Origin: an uncultured Photobacterium sp.
GTDB lineage: Bacteria > Pseudomonadota > Gammaproteobacteria > Enterobacterales > Vibrionaceae
Assembly (NCBI RefSeq): GCF_947039875.1
Contig: NZ_CAMRAN010000023.1
Coordinates: 1 to 63,934 of the forward strand
Length of the DNA stretch: 63,934 bases
Direction: 5' to 3'
Part shown: positions 1 to 10,884 of the stretch, piece after piece
Layout of the letters: every line of letters begins with the position of its first letter
Position numbering within the stretch: position 1 is the first letter of the stretch
Made by a program: the position numbers and the translations under genes
Notes under the pieces: generated by a model
Told to the model about the DNA's origin: nothing
The model's database searches: none
The model's input: the letters and a program-made list of their open reading frames with translations, nothing else

Positions 1-250
1 GAATTTCTTCGCCAATTAGGCTGTAATCGGGATGATGAATGATTAATTGTTGCCATAACCATTGATAATAGAACCCCAAACGGGTGTTGCCATGGTAGCT
101 AACATTGGTTGGAATAATAGCATTTTTTGAAAACTGGTGTAGCCATTGGTTACTCATCGCGTAATCACATGCGGTCACAAGATTAGGCATCGTCAATAAC
201 ATATAAAAGTCAGCCGTTGTTTGATGATAAAAATCGTGATTCTGTAACAT
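1..250 (-). CDS. DUF1853-like protein, 3' part cut by window edge
   Basis: An open frame of 83 codons runs off the left edge, so only the N-terminal part of the protein is seen. It starts with ATG at 250, preceded by AGGAAA nine bases upstream. The visible protein has a DFYMLLTMPNL stretch followed by RLGFYYQWLWQQL. The aromatic-rich RLG-YY-LW pattern recalls the DUF1853 family of gammaproteobacteria, whose function is unknown to me. No signal peptide is visible. It diverges from the small ybfA-like gene. The family call is from memory of the motif and is tentative; the existence of a gene is more certain than its name. Confidence 0.5.
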   Translation of the reverse strand, partial: MLQNHDFYHQTTADFYMLLTMPNLVTACDYAMSNQWLHQFSKNAIIPTNVSYHGNTRLGFYYQWLWQQLIIHHPDYSLIGEEI

Positions 251-376
251 ATTGACACATTTCCTAAGATAAACGTTTTCTTTGTTGTTGGTGGCTAATT
301 ATTAACCTAATTTCTGTAGTATTCTTTCATTTATTGGATTAAAGTACCAATAGGTTTATAAGATCAGGAGCTAGTA

Positions 377-580
377 ATGTATACCCAGTTTTCAATGACG
401 AATATTATCTCTCGTCGTATTTATACGATTTTATTAGGGTTCGTCTGTTTCCCGGTACTGCTTTTTATTCCTATTAATAAACGTACACGGTTTACCAGTT
501 ATATGTACCGCTGCTGGTCACAGACGAGCACGAAACCATTATGGTTGTCACGACTTGAACATGGTACTTCACGTCGTTAG
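377..580 (+). CDS. ybfA: YbfA-like small membrane protein (DUF2517)
   Basis: A 67-residue protein with one hydrophobic segment (about residues 15-32) followed by a basic stretch and the pattern YMYRCWSQTSTKPLWL. That tail matches E. coli YbfA, which has a similar SYLHRVWSKTSDKPVW region, so I assign the DUF2517 family. Start ATG has CAGGAG six bases upstream. It is probably a single-pass inner-membrane protein of unknown role. A hairpin with a T-tract follows, so it is likely monocistronic. It lies upstream of ybgI and gltA, a neighbourhood partly shared with enterobacteria. Confidence 0.75.
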   Translation: MYTQFSMTNIISRRIYTILLGFVCFPVLLFIPINKRTRFTSYMYRCWSQTSTKPLWLSRLEHGTSRR

Positions 581-610
581 TTGATCTATTTAGTATGACA
601 ATTTGTTGTT

Positions 611-638
611 AAAAAAGCTGCCAACGGCGGCTTTTTTT
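611..638 (+). terminator. Rho-independent terminator after ybfA
   Basis: Stem AGCTGCC / GGCGGCT with an AAC loop (one T-G wobble), flanked by an A-tract and followed by seven T. Confidence 0.75.
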
Positions 639-765
639 GTATTTATAATAAGATAAGCATTGTGAGTGATTGATGTTGTTGATTGAGATTGTCACTAAAG
701 GCTGATATTTTTTGAATAAGATGTTGTAGAGTCAATAGCATAACGTTATTAAAAAAGGTTGGGCA

Positions 766-1524
766 ATGAATAATCTTAAATTAGAAGCTTTGTTAAATGA
801 TTTTTTATCACCACAATTGATGAAAGATTATTGTCCTAATGGATTACAAGTAGAAGGTAAGACTGAAGTCACTAAGGTCATCACAGGTGTTACTGCTTGT
901 CAGGCGTTGATTGATCGTGCCATTGCTGAACATGCCGATGCTATTTTAGTTCATCATGGTTTCTTCTGGAAAGGAGAGGCAGCTGAAATTCGAGGTATGA
1001 AGTATCGTCGTATTAAGGCATTGATTGAAAATGGAATTAATCTGTACGCCTATCATCTGCCCCTCGATGTACATCAGCAGGTGGGTAATAACGTTCAATT
1101 AGCGCAGCGTCTCGGGTTAGATATTGATGGTGGATTAGAAATTAATAACCCTCGTTCAATTGCTATTTATGGTGAACTTGATACGCCATTAACAGGGGAA
1201 GAGTTTGCAGCGCGTATTGCAATGGCACTGCAACGTGAACCACTACATATTGGTGATAATGCACCAGCATTGATTAAAAAAGTCGGTTGGTGTACTGGCG
1301 GCGGTCAAGACTATATTGAACTTGCTGTTCAACAAGGTTGTGATGCGTTTATTTCTGGCGAAGTGTCTGAACGAACAACGCATATTGCGCGTGAATTAGG
1401 TATTCATTACTTTGCGGCAGGGCATCATGCGACAGAACGTTATGGTGTTAAAGCATTGGGTGAGTGGTTAGCACAACAACATGGTATTGCGGTTGAATTT
1501 ATTGATATTGATAATCCGGTATAG
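766..1524 (+). CDS. ybgI: Nif3-like dinuclear metal-centre protein YbgI
   Basis: A 252-residue member of the NIF3/YbgI family, which forms a toroidal hexamer with a two-metal site; the physiological reaction remains uncertain (E. coli YbgI has been connected with GTP cyclohydrolase I type 2 annotation, which I would not rely on). The metal ligands known from E. coli are visible at the same numbers: HH at 63-64 (LVHHGFFW), D101 (YHLPLDVH), and the H and E of GHHATERYG near 215-219. Start ATG at 766 follows GGTTGGG. Cytoplasmic, no signal peptide. It converges on gltA and shares a terminator with it. In E. coli ybgI also lies close to gltA-sdh. Confidence 0.9.
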   Translation: MNNLKLEALLNDFLSPQLMKDYCPNGLQVEGKTEVTKVITGVTACQALIDRAIAEHADAILVHHGFFWKGEAAEIRGMKYRRIKALIENGINLYAYHLPLDVHQQVGNNVQLAQRLGLDIDGGLEINNPRSIAIYGELDTPLTGEEFAARIAMALQREPLHIGDNAPALIKKVGWCTGGGQDYIELAVQQGCDAFISGEVSERTTHIARELGIHYFAAGHHATERYGVKALGEWLAQQHGIAVEFIDIDNPV

Positions 1525-1575
1525 CAAGCCTTCTCGATTAGAGTCTGTCCTCAAATCTGTGTAATTGCTTATCAT

Positions 1576-1607
1576 AAAAAAGGTTGAGCTTTAGTCTCAA
1601 CCTTTTT
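1576..1607. terminator. Bidirectional terminator between ybgI and gltA
   Basis: Stem AAAAAGGTTGAG / CTCAACCTTTTT with a seven-base loop. A and T runs on both sides let it serve the convergent genes on either strand. Confidence 0.85.
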
Positions 1608-1625
1608 ATTTTACTCGAATTTCAA

Positions 1626-2915
1626 TTATTCACGTTCATGGAGTGGTTTAAACTCTCGTTGTGAATAACCCGTATAAAGTTGACGTGGACGACCAATACG
1701 ATTCGTCGGATCACTGTGCATTTCATTCCAATGCGCAATCCAGCCGATCACACGTGATATTGCAAAAATAACGGTAAACATTGATACTGGAATACCAATC
1801 GCTTTGAGAATAATACCTGAATAGAAATCAACATTCGGATATAGCTTCTTACTGATAAAGTATTCATCTGACAATGCTATGCGCTCAAGCTCCATTGCTA
1901 CATCGAGTAGTGGATCGTCAATCTTCAATTCTTCAAGTACTTCATGACAGGCTTCACGCATGACTGTTGCACGTGGGTCATAGTTTTTATATACCCGATG
2001 TCCAAAGCCCATTAAACGGAATGGATCGTCTTTATCTTTGGCGCGCTCAATAAACTCTGGAATATTTTCTACGCTACCAATCTCTTCAAGCATTTTTAGA
2101 CAAGCTTCATTAGCGCCACCGTGGGCTGGACCCCAAAGAGATGCAATACCCGCGGCAATACAAGCAAATGGATTCGCACCCGAAGAACCGGCTAAACGGA
2201 CAGTTGATGTTGATGCATTTTGTTCGTGATCAGCATGGAGGGTGAAAATTTTATCCATTGCCCGTGAAACAACAGGGCTAACTTCGTACTCTTCACATGG
2301 AGTAGCAAACATCATATGCAGGAAATTTTCTGCATAATTAAGGTCATTGCGCGGATAAATAAATGGCTGACCTGTGGTGTATTTATGACACATTGATGCC
2401 AGCGTTGGCATTTTTGATAGTAGTCTAAAAGCTGTTATTTCACGGTGAAGATCATTATTAATATCTAATGAATCATGGTAGAACGCTGATAATGCACCGA
2501 CAACACCACACATAATTGCCATTGGGTGGGCATCACGGCGGAAACCATGAAAGAAACTTGCAATTTGTTCATGAACCATGGTGTGTCGTGTAACTGTGGT
2601 ACGGAATTGTTCATATTCAGCACGTGTAGGGACTTCACCATAAAGCAGAACGTAACAAACTTCTAAGTAATCAGCATTATTCGCTAATTGATCGATAGGA
2701 AAGCCACGGTGTAACAGAATTCCTTTATCACCATCAATATACGTGATTTGAGATTCACATGAGGCTGTCGCTAGAAAACCCGGATCAAATGTAAAAAAAC
2801 CGCTTGCGCCTAGTTTTCGCACATCGATTACATCTTGGCCCTCTGAGCCCTCGATAATCGGCAGTTCGATAGGTGCTTTCCCTTCTATATGAAGAGTAGC
2901 TTTCTTATCTGCCAT
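1626..2915 (-). CDS. gltA: Citrate synthase (type II, hexameric)
   Basis: Condenses acetyl-CoA with oxaloacetate to citrate, the entry step of the TCA cycle. I start it at ATG 2915 ([12 protein letters not shown]), which has AAAGGAGA eight bases upstream and gives 429 residues, against 427 in E. coli; the open frame extends further but without a ribosome site. Catalytic residues are in place: H265 (GPAHGGANE), H306 (GFGHRVYK) and D363 (VDFYSGI). The long N-terminal domain is that of the NADH-sensitive Gram-negative type II enzymes. It is transcribed away from sdhC, so the 410 bp between them holds divergent promoters for TCA genes. Confidence 0.98.
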   Translation of the reverse strand: MADKKATLHIEGKAPIELPIIEGSEGQDVIDVRKLGASGFFTFDPGFLATASCESQITYIDGDKGILLHRGFPIDQLANNADYLEVCYVLLYGEVPTRAEYEQFRTTVTRHTMVHEQIASFFHGFRRDAHPMAIMCGVVGALSAFYHDSLDINNDLHREITAFRLLSKMPTLASMCHKYTTGQPFIYPRNDLNYAENFLHMMFATPCEEYEVSPVVSRAMDKIFTLHADHEQNASTSTVRLAGSSGANPFACIAAGIASLWGPAHGGANEACLKMLEEIGSVENIPEFIERAKDKDDPFRLMGFGHRVYKNYDPRATVMREACHEVLEELKIDDPLLDVAMELERIALSDEYFISKKLYPNVDFYSGIILKAIGIPVSMFTVIFAISRVIGWIAHWNEMHSDPTNRIGRPRQLYTGYSQREFKPLHERE

Positions 2916-3325
2916 AACAATCTCCTTTGTTATTTGTAGAATCCTGAATCCGAAACGGATGTATATTTGTTGTACCGCTCGGTGAGGCAATTGTCAATTT
3001 TTGTATTCATCAATGTGCGCTTGTTAATAACTTTTCTATGTTTGTGTTTTTTTTGTGAACCTAGTGTGTAATATCTTGTAACGGAGTTTGTTTTTGAATG
3101 TTACGCTAGGTATAGTTACGTTGATCTTTGGTTGTGATGTAGATGAAAAGTTGTTAATAAACTGCGTAAGGAATGCGGTTGAAAGACAAAGCGATTATAT
3201 TGCTCAACACTTTGCTTTTAATGGTAACGTAGCATTTTTTAACTGTTTCTTGATAGCTCACTATAGAAACAATCAGAAAGTTTAATAAAAATAAAATGCT
3301 TTTAATAAAGCTGAGTGAGCAAAAT
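2916..3325. promoter_or_regulatory. gltA-sdhC divergent promoter region
   Basis: A 410-bp AT-rich gap between the divergent gltA and sdhC starts. It must contain promoters for both directions. I looked for a clean CRP palindrome (TGTGA-N6-TCACA) and found only half-sites (TGTGA near 3055), so I assign no factor. A 65-codon frame at 3088-3285 starting with TTG lacks a ribosome site and family resemblance and is treated as noise. In enterobacteria this region is controlled by ArcA, CRP and iron-responsive small RNA; whether that holds here is not shown by the sequence. Confidence 0.6.
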
Positions 3326-3706
3326 GTGAAAGTAAAAAAGTCTAGACCAGTCAATCTCAACCTACAAACTATACACTTTCCTTTAACGGCGATTGCTTCA
3401 ATTCTGCACCGAATATCGGGCGTGATTATGTTCGTTGCTGTCGCTATTTTATTATGGCTCTTAAACTTGTCATTGTCTTCTCCCGAAGGATTTACTACCG
3501 CTGCCAATATTATTGATAGTTGGTTGGTGACATTTATATTATGGGGAATATTAACGGCATTGTTTTACCATATCGTTCTTGGTATCCGCCATCTGCTGAT
3601 GGATTTGGGGTATTTTGAAGACATGGAGATGGGGCTTGCTAGTACTAAAGTGAGCTTTGTTATTGTAGCGATATTATCCGTGTTTGCAGGAGTATTAGTA
3701 TGGTAA
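3326..3706 (+). CDS. sdhC: Succinate dehydrogenase cytochrome b556 subunit
   Basis: Membrane anchor subunit of complex II, binding haem b and ubiquinone together with SdhD. Family hallmarks are [20 protein letters not shown] and the haem-region helix with LHRISGV, then two more helices with [15 protein letters not shown] (haem ligand H in this part). I choose GTG at 3326 ([11 protein letters not shown], 126 residues) because it matches the family N-terminus and has GAG six bases upstream. An ATG at 3296 would add ten residues but has no ribosome site. It overlaps sdhD by seven bases and is first in the sdhCDAB-sucABCD block. Confidence 0.92.
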   Translation: MKVKKSRPVNLNLQTIHFPLTAIASILHRISGVIMFVAVAILLWLLNLSLSSPEGFTTAANIIDSWLVTFILWGILTALFYHIVLGIRHLLMDLGYFEDMEMGLASTKVSFVIVAILSVFAGVLVW

Positions 3707-4047
3707 CCAGTGTCTCTTCTGTTGGGCGTAACGGGGTACATGATTTTATTTTAATTCGTGCAACGGCGCTTATTCTAACGTTGTATACCTTTTATTTAGT
3801 CGGTTTTTTTGCATTTGGTCCCGACATAACCTTCGTTTCGTGGCAAGCATTTTTTGGGCAACTGACCACTAAAGTTTTTACTCTGTTAGCTTTGGTCTCC
3901 ATTTTAATTCATGCGTGGATCGGTTTATGGCAAGTACTGACTGATTATATCAAACCCGCAGTATTAAGAGCTTGTTTTCAGTTCGTTATTGTCGCAATTC
4001 TATTTATTTACCTATTTTCAGGTTTCTTTATTGTGTGGGGTGTGTAG
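3700..4047 (+). CDS. sdhD: Succinate dehydrogenase membrane anchor subunit
   Basis: A 115-residue three-helix anchor protein of complex II. It begins [18 protein letters not shown], nearly the E. coli SdhD start, and contains [24 protein letters not shown] where the conserved H and the DY motif contribute to haem and quinone binding. The start lies inside the end of sdhC and its stop overlaps the sdhA start by one base, so the four subunits are translationally coupled. Confidence 0.96.
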   Translation: MVTSVSSVGRNGVHDFILIRATALILTLYTFYLVGFFAFGPDITFVSWQAFFGQLTTKVFTLLALVSILIHAWIGLWQVLTDYIKPAVLRACFQFVIVAILFIYLFSGFFIVWGV

Positions 4048-5813
4048 TGAGCATTGCTGTTCGTGAGTTTGATGCCGTAGTTATCGGCGCTGGTGGTGCA
4101 GGAATGCGTGCTGCACTACAAATATCAGAGCAAGGCTTAAAATGTGCCTTGTTATCAAAAGTGTTCCCAACCCGTTCTCATACGGTGTCTGCACAAGGAG
4201 GGATCACGGTTGCCTTAGGAAATTCTCATCCTGATAATTGGCAATGGCATATGTATGATACGGTGAAAGGTTCTGATTATATTGGTGATCAGAATGCGAT
4301 TGAATATATGTGTGAAAATGGACCTAAGTCAGTTATTGAGTTAGAAAAAATGGGCTTACCTTTTTCTCGATTTGATGATGGTAGTATTTATCAGCGTCCA
4401 TTTGGTGGTCAGTCAAAAGAATTTGGTGGAGAGCAAGCGGCGCGTACAGCGGCGGCCGCAGACCGTACAGGTCATGCATTGTTACATACGCTTTATCAGC
4501 AAAATATTAAGCATAAAACGACCATCTTTTCTGAGTGGTATGCACTTGATTTAGTTAAAAATGAAGATGGCGTTATTCTTGGCTGCACGGCTTTGTGTAT
4601 GGAAACTGGTGAAGTGTGTTATTTCAAAGCTAAAGCGACGATTTTAGCAACGGGTGGTGCGGGGCGTATTTATGCATCAACCACTAATGCCCACATTAAT
4701 ACGGGTGATGGTGTTGGTATGGCGTTACGCGCAGGTGTACCCATGCAAGATATGGAAATGTGGCAATTCCATCCGACCGGTATTGCTGGTGCTGGGGTAT
4801 TAGTGACTGAAGGTTGTCGTGGTGAAGGGGGCTATTTACTTAACAAAGACGGCGAGCGCTTTATGGAACGTTATGCTCCAAATGCCAAAGATCTTGCTGG
4901 TCGTGATGTTGTGGCTCGTTCGATGATGGTTGAAATTCGTGAAGGACGCGGATGCGATGGTCCGTGGGGTCCTCACTTGAAGCTAAAACTTGATCATTTA
5001 GGTAAAGACGTACTTGAATCGCGTTTACCGGGTATTTGTGAGTTATCACGCACGTTTGCCCATATTGATCCGGTTAAAGAGCCGATTCCAGTTATTCCAA
5101 CCTGCCATTACATGATGGGTGGCGTACCGACACAAGTCTCTGGTCAAGCATTGAAACAAAATGCGAATGGGGCGGATGAAGAAATTCAAGGTTTGTTTGC
5201 CTGTGGTGAAATTGCATCAGTATCCGTGCATGGGGCTAACCGTTTAGGTGGCAATTCATTACTTGATTTAGTCGTGTTTGGACGCGCAACTGGATTGCAT
5301 CTAGGTAATACATTATTAGCTCAAGCCGAAGCTAAACCTGCGACAGAAGCTGATATTGAAGCCTCTCTTGCTCGCCTTAATCGTTGGAATAATACTCAAG
5401 AAGGCGAAGATCCTGTTCAAATTCGTAAAGACCTGCAAGCGTGTATGCAAAATAACTTCTCGGTATTTAGAGAGGGTGAGGCTATGGCGACAGGTTTGGA
5501 AGAGCTTAAAGCTATTCGTGAGCGCCTACAGCATGCACGATTAGATGACACTTCAACGGAGTTTAATACTCAGCGTATTGAGTGTTTAGAGCTAGATAAT
5601 CTCATGGAAACCGCAATGGCAACAGCCATTGCCGCTAATTACCGTACTGAAAGTCGTGGTGCTCATGCTCGATTTGATTTTCCTGATCGCGATGATGCAA
5701 ATTGGTTATGCCATTCTATTTATAATCCAGAAACAGAAGCGATGACGAAACGTGATGTCAATATGGCGCCGATTCATCGTGAAGCGTTTCCGCCCAAAGC
5801 GCGTGTTTATTAA
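4047..5813 (+). CDS. sdhA: Succinate dehydrogenase flavoprotein subunit
   Basis: Catalytic subunit of complex II, oxidising succinate to fumarate. I start it at GTG 4047 ([12 protein letters not shown]), giving 588 residues, the same as E. coli; the start codon shares its first base with the sdhD stop. An FAD-binding GAGGAG motif is at 14-19 and the histidine that carries covalent FAD is H45 in SHTVSAQGG. The substrate-site motifs [13 protein letters not shown] and [10 protein letters not shown] are present. Strongly similar to E. coli SdhA over its length. It needs SdhE for flavinylation, which is not in this window. Confidence 0.98.
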   Translation: MSIAVREFDAVVIGAGGAGMRAALQISEQGLKCALLSKVFPTRSHTVSAQGGITVALGNSHPDNWQWHMYDTVKGSDYIGDQNAIEYMCENGPKSVIELEKMGLPFSRFDDGSIYQRPFGGQSKEFGGEQAARTAAAADRTGHALLHTLYQQNIKHKTTIFSEWYALDLVKNEDGVILGCTALCMETGEVCYFKAKATILATGGAGRIYASTTNAHINTGDGVGMALRAGVPMQDMEMWQFHPTGIAGAGVLVTEGCRGEGGYLLNKDGERFMERYAPNAKDLAGRDVVARSMMVEIREGRGCDGPWGPHLKLKLDHLGKDVLESRLPGICELSRTFAHIDPVKEPIPVIPTCHYMMGGVPTQVSGQALKQNANGADEEIQGLFACGEIASVSVHGANRLGGNSLLDLVVFGRATGLHLGNTLLAQAEAKPATEADIEASLARLNRWNNTQEGEDPVQIRKDLQACMQNNFSVFREGEAMATGLEELKAIRERLQHARLDDTSTEFNTQRIECLELDNLMETAMATAIAANYRTESRGAHARFDFPDRDDANWLCHSIYNPETEAMTKRDVNMAPIHREAFPPKARVY

Positions 5814-5828
5814 CGGGAGATCACCTCG

Positions 5829-6542
5829 ATGAAACTGAATTTTTCAATTTACCGTTACAACCCAGATGCTGATGATGTTCCGTATATGCAAGATTATCTG
5901 CTTGATGTACCTGACGGCTCAGATATGATGGTATTAGATGCGTTGATTTTACTTAAAGAACAAGATGCTAGCTTGTCTTTTCGTCGTTCTTGCCGTGAAG
6001 GAGTGTGTGGCTCTGATGGCATTAACATGAACGGCAAAAATGGATTAGCATGTATTACACCGTTATCAGCGTTAATCAATACCAGTGAGATTGTCATTCG
6101 TCCGTTACCAGGGTTACCTGTGATACGTGATTTGATTATTGATATGGAACAGTTCTACAGCAATTATGCAAAAGTAAAACCATTCCTAATTGATGATACC
6201 ACTCTACCGCCGGCAAGAGAAAATTTGCAAGCACCAGAGGATCGTGAGCAGTTAGATGGCTTATACGAATGTATTATGTGCGCTTGTTGTTCAACCGCAT
6301 GTCCATCGTTCTGGTGGAACCCAGATAAGTTTATTGGTCCAGCGGGGTTACTAGCAGCTTATCGATGGTTAATTGATAGTCGTGATACCGCGACTGATCA
6401 ACGATTATCAGAACTTGACGATGCATTTAGTGTTTTTCGTTGTCATGGCATAATGAACTGTGTAAATGTTTGTCCGAAGGGACTAAATCCGACCAAAGCG
6501 ATTGGACATATAAAATCAATGCTGCTTAAACGAGCAGTCTAA
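5829..6542 (+). CDS. sdhB: Succinate dehydrogenase iron-sulfur subunit
   Basis: A 237-residue electron-transfer subunit carrying three Fe-S clusters. The [2Fe-2S] site is C55, C60, D63 and C75 (SCREGVCGSDG), including the unusual aspartate position seen in E. coli. The [4Fe-4S] and [3Fe-4S] sites use CIMCACCSTACP (148-159) and the later CHGIMNCVNVCPKG. Start ATG 5829 follows CGGGAGA. Fifteen bases separate it from sdhA. It is followed by a strong bulged hairpin rather than a terminator before sucA. Confidence 0.98.
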   Translation: MKLNFSIYRYNPDADDVPYMQDYLLDVPDGSDMMVLDALILLKEQDASLSFRRSCREGVCGSDGINMNGKNGLACITPLSALINTSEIVIRPLPGLPVIRDLIIDMEQFYSNYAKVKPFLIDDTTLPPARENLQAPEDREQLDGLYECIMCACCSTACPSFWWNPDKFIGPAGLLAAYRWLIDSRDTATDQRLSELDDAFSVFRCHGIMNCVNVCPKGLNPTKAIGHIKSMLLKRAV

Positions 6543-6556
6543 AAAATATCGATATG

Positions 6557-6592
6557 TTAGTGGTTCAATATTAAGCAAATATTGACCACTAA
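6557..6592 (+). other. Intercistronic hairpin between sdhB and sucA
   Basis: Arms 6557-6572 and 6578-6592 pair over 15 bp with one bulged T around a five-base AAGCA loop. No T-run follows, so it is not an ordinary intrinsic terminator. It may protect or process the mRNA between the sdh and suc segments. Confidence 0.6.
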
Positions 6593-6652
6593 CCGGAATG
6601 CTCGGTATTAGACCGATGCCTATGGCGATAAATCAGTAGTTAAGGGAAAATA

Positions 6653-9484
6653 ATGCAGAATAGCGTTATGAAGGCATGGCTTGAGTCTTCACATTTAGCT
6701 GGCGCCAACGCAACTTATATAGAAGATCTTTACGAGTTGTATCTTAGCGATCCAGAATCAGTTGATACCCAATGGCAAGAGGTGTTTGTTAATTTGCCTG
6801 TTGTTAATGACATGGTTATTGAGCAGCCTCACTCTCGTGTTCGTGATTATTTTCGACGATTAGCAAAAGAAAACCATTTCTTAAGTGCTGTTGTTAATGA
6901 TCCTGACGTTGATGCAAAACAAGTTAAAGTTTTACAGTTAATCAATGCTTACCGTTTTAGAGGCCACCAAAACGCAAATCTTGATCCATTAGGGTTATGG
7001 CAACGTGATCATGTTGCTGATCTCGATCCTGAATTCCACTCGCTAACCGCCGATGATTTCAATGAAACATTCAATGTTGGTTCGTTTGCCGTTGGTCAAG
7101 AGACCATGAAACTCAGTGAAATATATGCAGCCCTTAAAAAGACCTATTGTGGGTCAATTGGTGCTGAATATATGCATATTACTGACACCGAAGAAAAACG
7201 TTGGATTCAACAACGACTTGAATCGGTGATGGGGACAGGTTCTTTTACTACCGATGAACAATTGTGTTTTCTTGATGAGTTAACCGCAGCCGAAGGTCTT
7301 GAGCGCTATTTAGGCGCAAAATTCCCTGGTGCAAAGCGTTTCTCGTTAGAAGGTGGCGACGCCATGATCCCGATGATGAAAGAGTTGATTCGTCATGCGG
7401 GTTCACAAGGTGTTCGTGAAGTGGTGGTGGGTATGGCTCACCGTGGTCGCTTGAATATGTTAGTTAACGTATTAGGTAAAAAGCCGCAAGATTTATTTGA
7501 TGAGTTTGCAGGTAAGCATGGTGAAAGTTGGGGGACGGGTGATGTGAAATATCATCAAGGTTTCTCTGCCGATTTTGCAACCCCTGGTGGTGATGTGCAT
7601 CTTGCGCTTGCTTTTAACCCATCGCATCTTGAAATTGTAAACCCTGTTGTTGTTGGTTCAGTACGCGCTCGTCAAGATCGTTTAGGTGATGATACTGGTG
7701 ATAAAGTATTACCTATTACCATTCATGGTGACTCAGCTATTGCGGGTCAAGGTGTTGTTGCTGAAACCTTTAATATGTCACAAGCGCGTGGTTATAGTGT
7801 TGGTGGTACAGTACGTATTGTTATCAATAACCAAGTGGGTTTCACGACATCAAATCCTCAAGATACTCGCTCAACAGAATACTGTACTGATATCGCTAAA
7901 ATGGTACAGGCGCCTATTTTCCACGTAAATGCGGATGATCCTGAAGCGGTTGCTTTTGTTACTCGACTGGCGTTTGATTATCGTCATGAGTTTAAACGTG
8001 ATGTGGTGATTGATTTAGTATGTTATCGCCGTCATGGTCATAACGAAGCTGATGAACCCAACGCTACGCAGCCGTTGATGTACCAAAAAATCAAAAAACA
8101 TCCTACGCCACGTAAATTGTATGCCGATTATTTAACTGATATTGGTGTGTTTGGATTAGATATCGCAACAGGTTTAGTGAATGAATATCGTGATGCATTA
8201 GATCGCGGTGAGTGTGTGGTCAAAGAATGGCGACCAATGAAACTGCACTCAGTTGATTGGGCACCATACTTAGGTCACGATTGGACAGTTGACTGGAAGA
8301 GTAAAATTGATGAGCAGCGTTTACAAGAGCTAGGCAAACGCTTATGTCAGCATCCAACCAGTCACCAATTGCAGAGCCGAGTCCAAAAAATCTATACCGA
8401 CCGTTTAGCGATGATTGCCGGTGAAAAAGCCATTGATTGGGGTATGGCTGAAAATTTAGCTTATGCAACATTGGTTGATGATGGCCATCGAATCCGTATT
8501 ACAGGTCAAGATTCTGGTCGTGGTACGTTCTTCCATCGCCACGCTGTGTTACATAATCAAGAAGATGCCAGTACTTATATTCCGCTAACCCATATTCATA
8601 ATGGTCAAGGGCCATTTGAAGTGATTGATTCAGTGTTATCTGAAGAAGCGGTATTAGCATTTGAATATGGTTATGCAACCGCAGAACCAAGTGGTTTAAC
8701 CATCTGGGAAGCACAATTTGGTGATTTTGCCAATGGTGCTCAAGTCGTAGTGGACCAATTTATTAGTTCGGGTGAACAAAAATGGGGACGTATGTGTGGT
8801 TTAACCATGCTACTGCCACATGGTTATGAAGGCCAAGGTCCAGAGCATTCATCTGCACGTCTTGAACGTTATTTGCAATTATGTGCGGAACAAAATATGC
8901 AAGTGGTTGTGCCGTCAACGCCAGCCCAAGTTTATCATATGATTCGACGCCAAGTTGTACGTCCAATGCGCCGCCCATTAATTGTGATGTCACCTAAGTC
9001 GTTGTTGCGTCATCCATTGTGTACCTCAACATTAGATGAACTTGCGAATGGTACTTTCTTAGCTGCGATTGGTGAGATTGATGCTTTACCTGCTCAAGAT
9101 GTACAACGTGTGGTCTTTTGTTCAGGTAAAGTGTATTACGATTTGCTAGAGCAGCGCCGTAAAAAAGAACAAACAAATGTTGCCATTGTGCGGATTGAAC
9201 AGCTGTATCCTTTCCCGAAAGAAGATGTTGAAGCGGCTATTGCTAATTATCAACACGTAACAGATTTCGTTTGGTGTCAGGAAGAGCCTCAAAACCAAGG
9301 GGCATGGTATTCTAGTCAGCATAACTTCTATTCTGCATTACCTGCTGGGTCGCTGTTACGTTATGCAGGGCGTCCTGCATCAGCGTCACCTGCGGTAGGG
9401 TATATGTCAGTACATTTGAAACAACAAAAAGCGCTAGTTGAAGACGCATTAACTATTGAATCTCAAGACCATTCTAATAATTAG
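6653..9484 (+). CDS. sucA: 2-oxoglutarate dehydrogenase E1 component
   Basis: Thiamine-diphosphate decarboxylase of the 2-oxoglutarate dehydrogenase complex; it passes succinyl groups to the lipoyl domain of SucB. 943 residues (E. coli 933). The N-terminal segment [20 protein letters not shown] resembles the E2-binding tail of the family. TPP and metal binding regions are seen in [32 protein letters not shown] and INNQVGFTT. The start ATG at 6653 follows AAGGGA. Twenty-six bases separate it from sucB. No dihydrolipoyl dehydrogenase gene is nearby, as expected because the E3 is shared. Confidence 0.98.
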   Translation: MQNSVMKAWLESSHLAGANATYIEDLYELYLSDPESVDTQWQEVFVNLPVVNDMVIEQPHSRVRDYFRRLAKENHFLSAVVNDPDVDAKQVKVLQLINAYRFRGHQNANLDPLGLWQRDHVADLDPEFHSLTADDFNETFNVGSFAVGQETMKLSEIYAALKKTYCGSIGAEYMHITDTEEKRWIQQRLESVMGTGSFTTDEQLCFLDELTAAEGLERYLGAKFPGAKRFSLEGGDAMIPMMKELIRHAGSQGVREVVVGMAHRGRLNMLVNVLGKKPQDLFDEFAGKHGESWGTGDVKYHQGFSADFATPGGDVHLALAFNPSHLEIVNPVVVGSVRARQDRLGDDTGDKVLPITIHGDSAIAGQGVVAETFNMSQARGYSVGGTVRIVINNQVGFTTSNPQDTRSTEYCTDIAKMVQAPIFHVNADDPEAVAFVTRLAFDYRHEFKRDVVIDLVCYRRHGHNEADEPNATQPLMYQKIKKHPTPRKLYADYLTDIGVFGLDIATGLVNEYRDALDRGECVVKEWRPMKLHSVDWAPYLGHDWTVDWKSKIDEQRLQELGKRLCQHPTSHQLQSRVQKIYTDRLAMIAGEKAIDWGMAENLAYATLVDDGHRIRITGQDSGRGTFFHRHAVLHNQEDASTYIPLTHIHNGQGPFEVIDSVLSEEAVLAFEYGYATAEPSGLTIWEAQFGDFANGAQVVVDQFISSGEQKWGRMCGLTMLLPHGYEGQGPEHSSARLERYLQLCAEQNMQVVVPSTPAQVYHMIRRQVVRPMRRPLIVMSPKSLLRHPLCTSTLDELANGTFLAAIGEIDALPAQDVQRVVFCSGKVYYDLLEQRRKKEQTNVAIVRIEQLYPFPKEDVEAAIANYQHVTDFVWCQEEPQNQGAWYSSQHNFYSALPAGSLLRYAGRPASASPAVGYMSVHLKQQKALVEDALTIESQDHSNN

Positions 9485-9510
9485 AACGAGAACAAAAGGA
9501 CAATACCAAT

Positions 9511-10731
9511 ATGACAATCGAAATTCTGGTTCCTGACCTTCCGGAATCTGTTGCTGATGCAACTGTAGCCACATGGCATAAACAACCCGGTGACACTGTT
9601 ACTCGTGATGAGGTCTTGGTTGATATTGAAACTGATAAAGTTGTACTTGAAGTTCCAGCCCCAGAAGATGGCATATTAGAAGCTATTTTTGAAATTGAAG
9701 GCACAACGGTATTAACCAAGCAACTGATTGGTAAAATCAAAGTTAATGCAGTTGCAGGTGAGCCAACATTAGATGTACTTGCTGATGCTGAATCATCACC
9801 AAATAAACGTAATACCGCATCATTAAATGAAGAAAATACTGAAGCATTAAGCCCAGCTGTACGTCGTTTATTAAGTGAACATGGTGTGGCTGCTGAAAAA
9901 GTAAAAGGCACAGGTGTTGGTGGCCGTATTACTCGTGAAGATGTTGATACTTATTTAAAAAATATTGTAGCTGTTGCAGCGACTCCTAAAACGGTGGAAG
10001 CGAAAATTGAGCATGAATTGCCTTTAGCGCACCGCAGTGAAAAGCGTGTACCAATGACGCGATTACGTAAGCGCGTTGCTGAACGTTTGCTGGAAGCGAA
10101 AAACAGTACAGCTATGTTAACGACATTTAATGAAGTTAATATGAAGCCAATTATGGATCTGCGTAAACAATATAAAGATGTGTTTGAGCAGCGCCACGAT
10201 ATTCGTCTTGGTTTTATGTCGTTCTATGTTAAAGCGGTTGTTGAAGCATTAAAACGTTACCCTGAAGTAAATGCATCGATTGATGGTGATGACATTGTTT
10301 ATCATAATTTCTTTGATATTAGCATTGCGGTCTCAACACCACGCGGTTTAGTTACCCCTGTGTTACGAGATTGTGATAAGTTAAGTTTAGCGGAGATTGA
10401 AAAAGGGATTCGTGACTTAGCCATTAAAGGCCGTGATGGCAAATTAACGGTTGATGATCTTATTGGCGGTAATTTTACCATTACTAACGGCGGTGTATTT
10501 GGTTCGTTAATGTCAACGCCAATTATTAACCCGCCACAAGCTGCAATCTTAGGTATGCATAAAATCCAAGATCGTCCAATGGCGGTTAATGGTCAAGTTG
10601 AAATTCTACCTATGATGTACCTTGCGCTTTCTTATGATCATCGTTTAGTTGATGGTCGCGAATCAGTGGGTTATTTAGTGACAATTAAAGAGTTACTTGA
10701 AGATCCAACACGTTTATTACTGGACGTATAA
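9511..10731 (+). CDS. sucB: Dihydrolipoyl succinyltransferase (E2 of OGDH)
   Basis: A 406-residue E2 core protein. One N-terminal lipoyl domain with the modified lysine K43 in [11 protein letters not shown], an E3/E1-binding domain at about 110-145 ([13 protein letters not shown] and [13 protein letters not shown]), and the C-terminal acyltransferase domain with the HxxxD active site [11 protein letters not shown] near 377. Linkers between domains are shorter in Ala/Pro than in pyruvate dehydrogenase E2, typical of SucB. Start ATG 9511 follows AAAAGGA. It ends 153 bp before sucC, with a hairpin in the gap. Confidence 0.98.
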   Translation: MTIEILVPDLPESVADATVATWHKQPGDTVTRDEVLVDIETDKVVLEVPAPEDGILEAIFEIEGTTVLTKQLIGKIKVNAVAGEPTLDVLADAESSPNKRNTASLNEENTEALSPAVRRLLSEHGVAAEKVKGTGVGGRITREDVDTYLKNIVAVAATPKTVEAKIEHELPLAHRSEKRVPMTRLRKRVAERLLEAKNSTAMLTTFNEVNMKPIMDLRKQYKDVFEQRHDIRLGFMSFYVKAVVEALKRYPEVNASIDGDDIVYHNFFDISIAVSTPRGLVTPVLRDCDKLSLAEIEKGIRDLAIKGRDGKLTVDDLIGGNFTITNGGVFGSLMSTPIINPPQAAILGMHKIQDRPMAVNGQVEILPMMYLALSYDHRLVDGRESVGYLVTIKELLEDPTRLLLDV

Positions 10732-10740
10732 CTATTATAT

Positions 10741-10775
10741 CGTTAACCGAATAAGTGCTCATTATTTGGTTAACG
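10741..10775 (+). other. Hairpin between sucB and sucC
   Basis: Arms 10741-10754 and 10762-10775 pair over 14 bp with one G-T wobble around GTGCTCA. It is followed by TTCTTCC only, so it is at most a partial terminator or attenuator that could lower sucCD relative to sucAB. Confidence 0.6.
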
Positions 10776-10884
10776 TTCTTCCTATAATGGGAAACAGTAA
10801 AAATAACGCAATGATGAAGAGGTATCAAAGAATACCTCAAATGGATTTAACGAGTCCCAAAGGGATAAAAACGGATAGAACATT

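Noticed and set aside
3040..3090. Possible CRP site upstream of sdhC
   Set aside because: Only TGTGA half-sites are present; the second half TCACA is missing at the right spacing.
3088..3285. 65-codon frame with TTG start between gltA and sdhC
   Set aside because: No ribosome site, no family resemblance, and it lies in a divergent promoter region.
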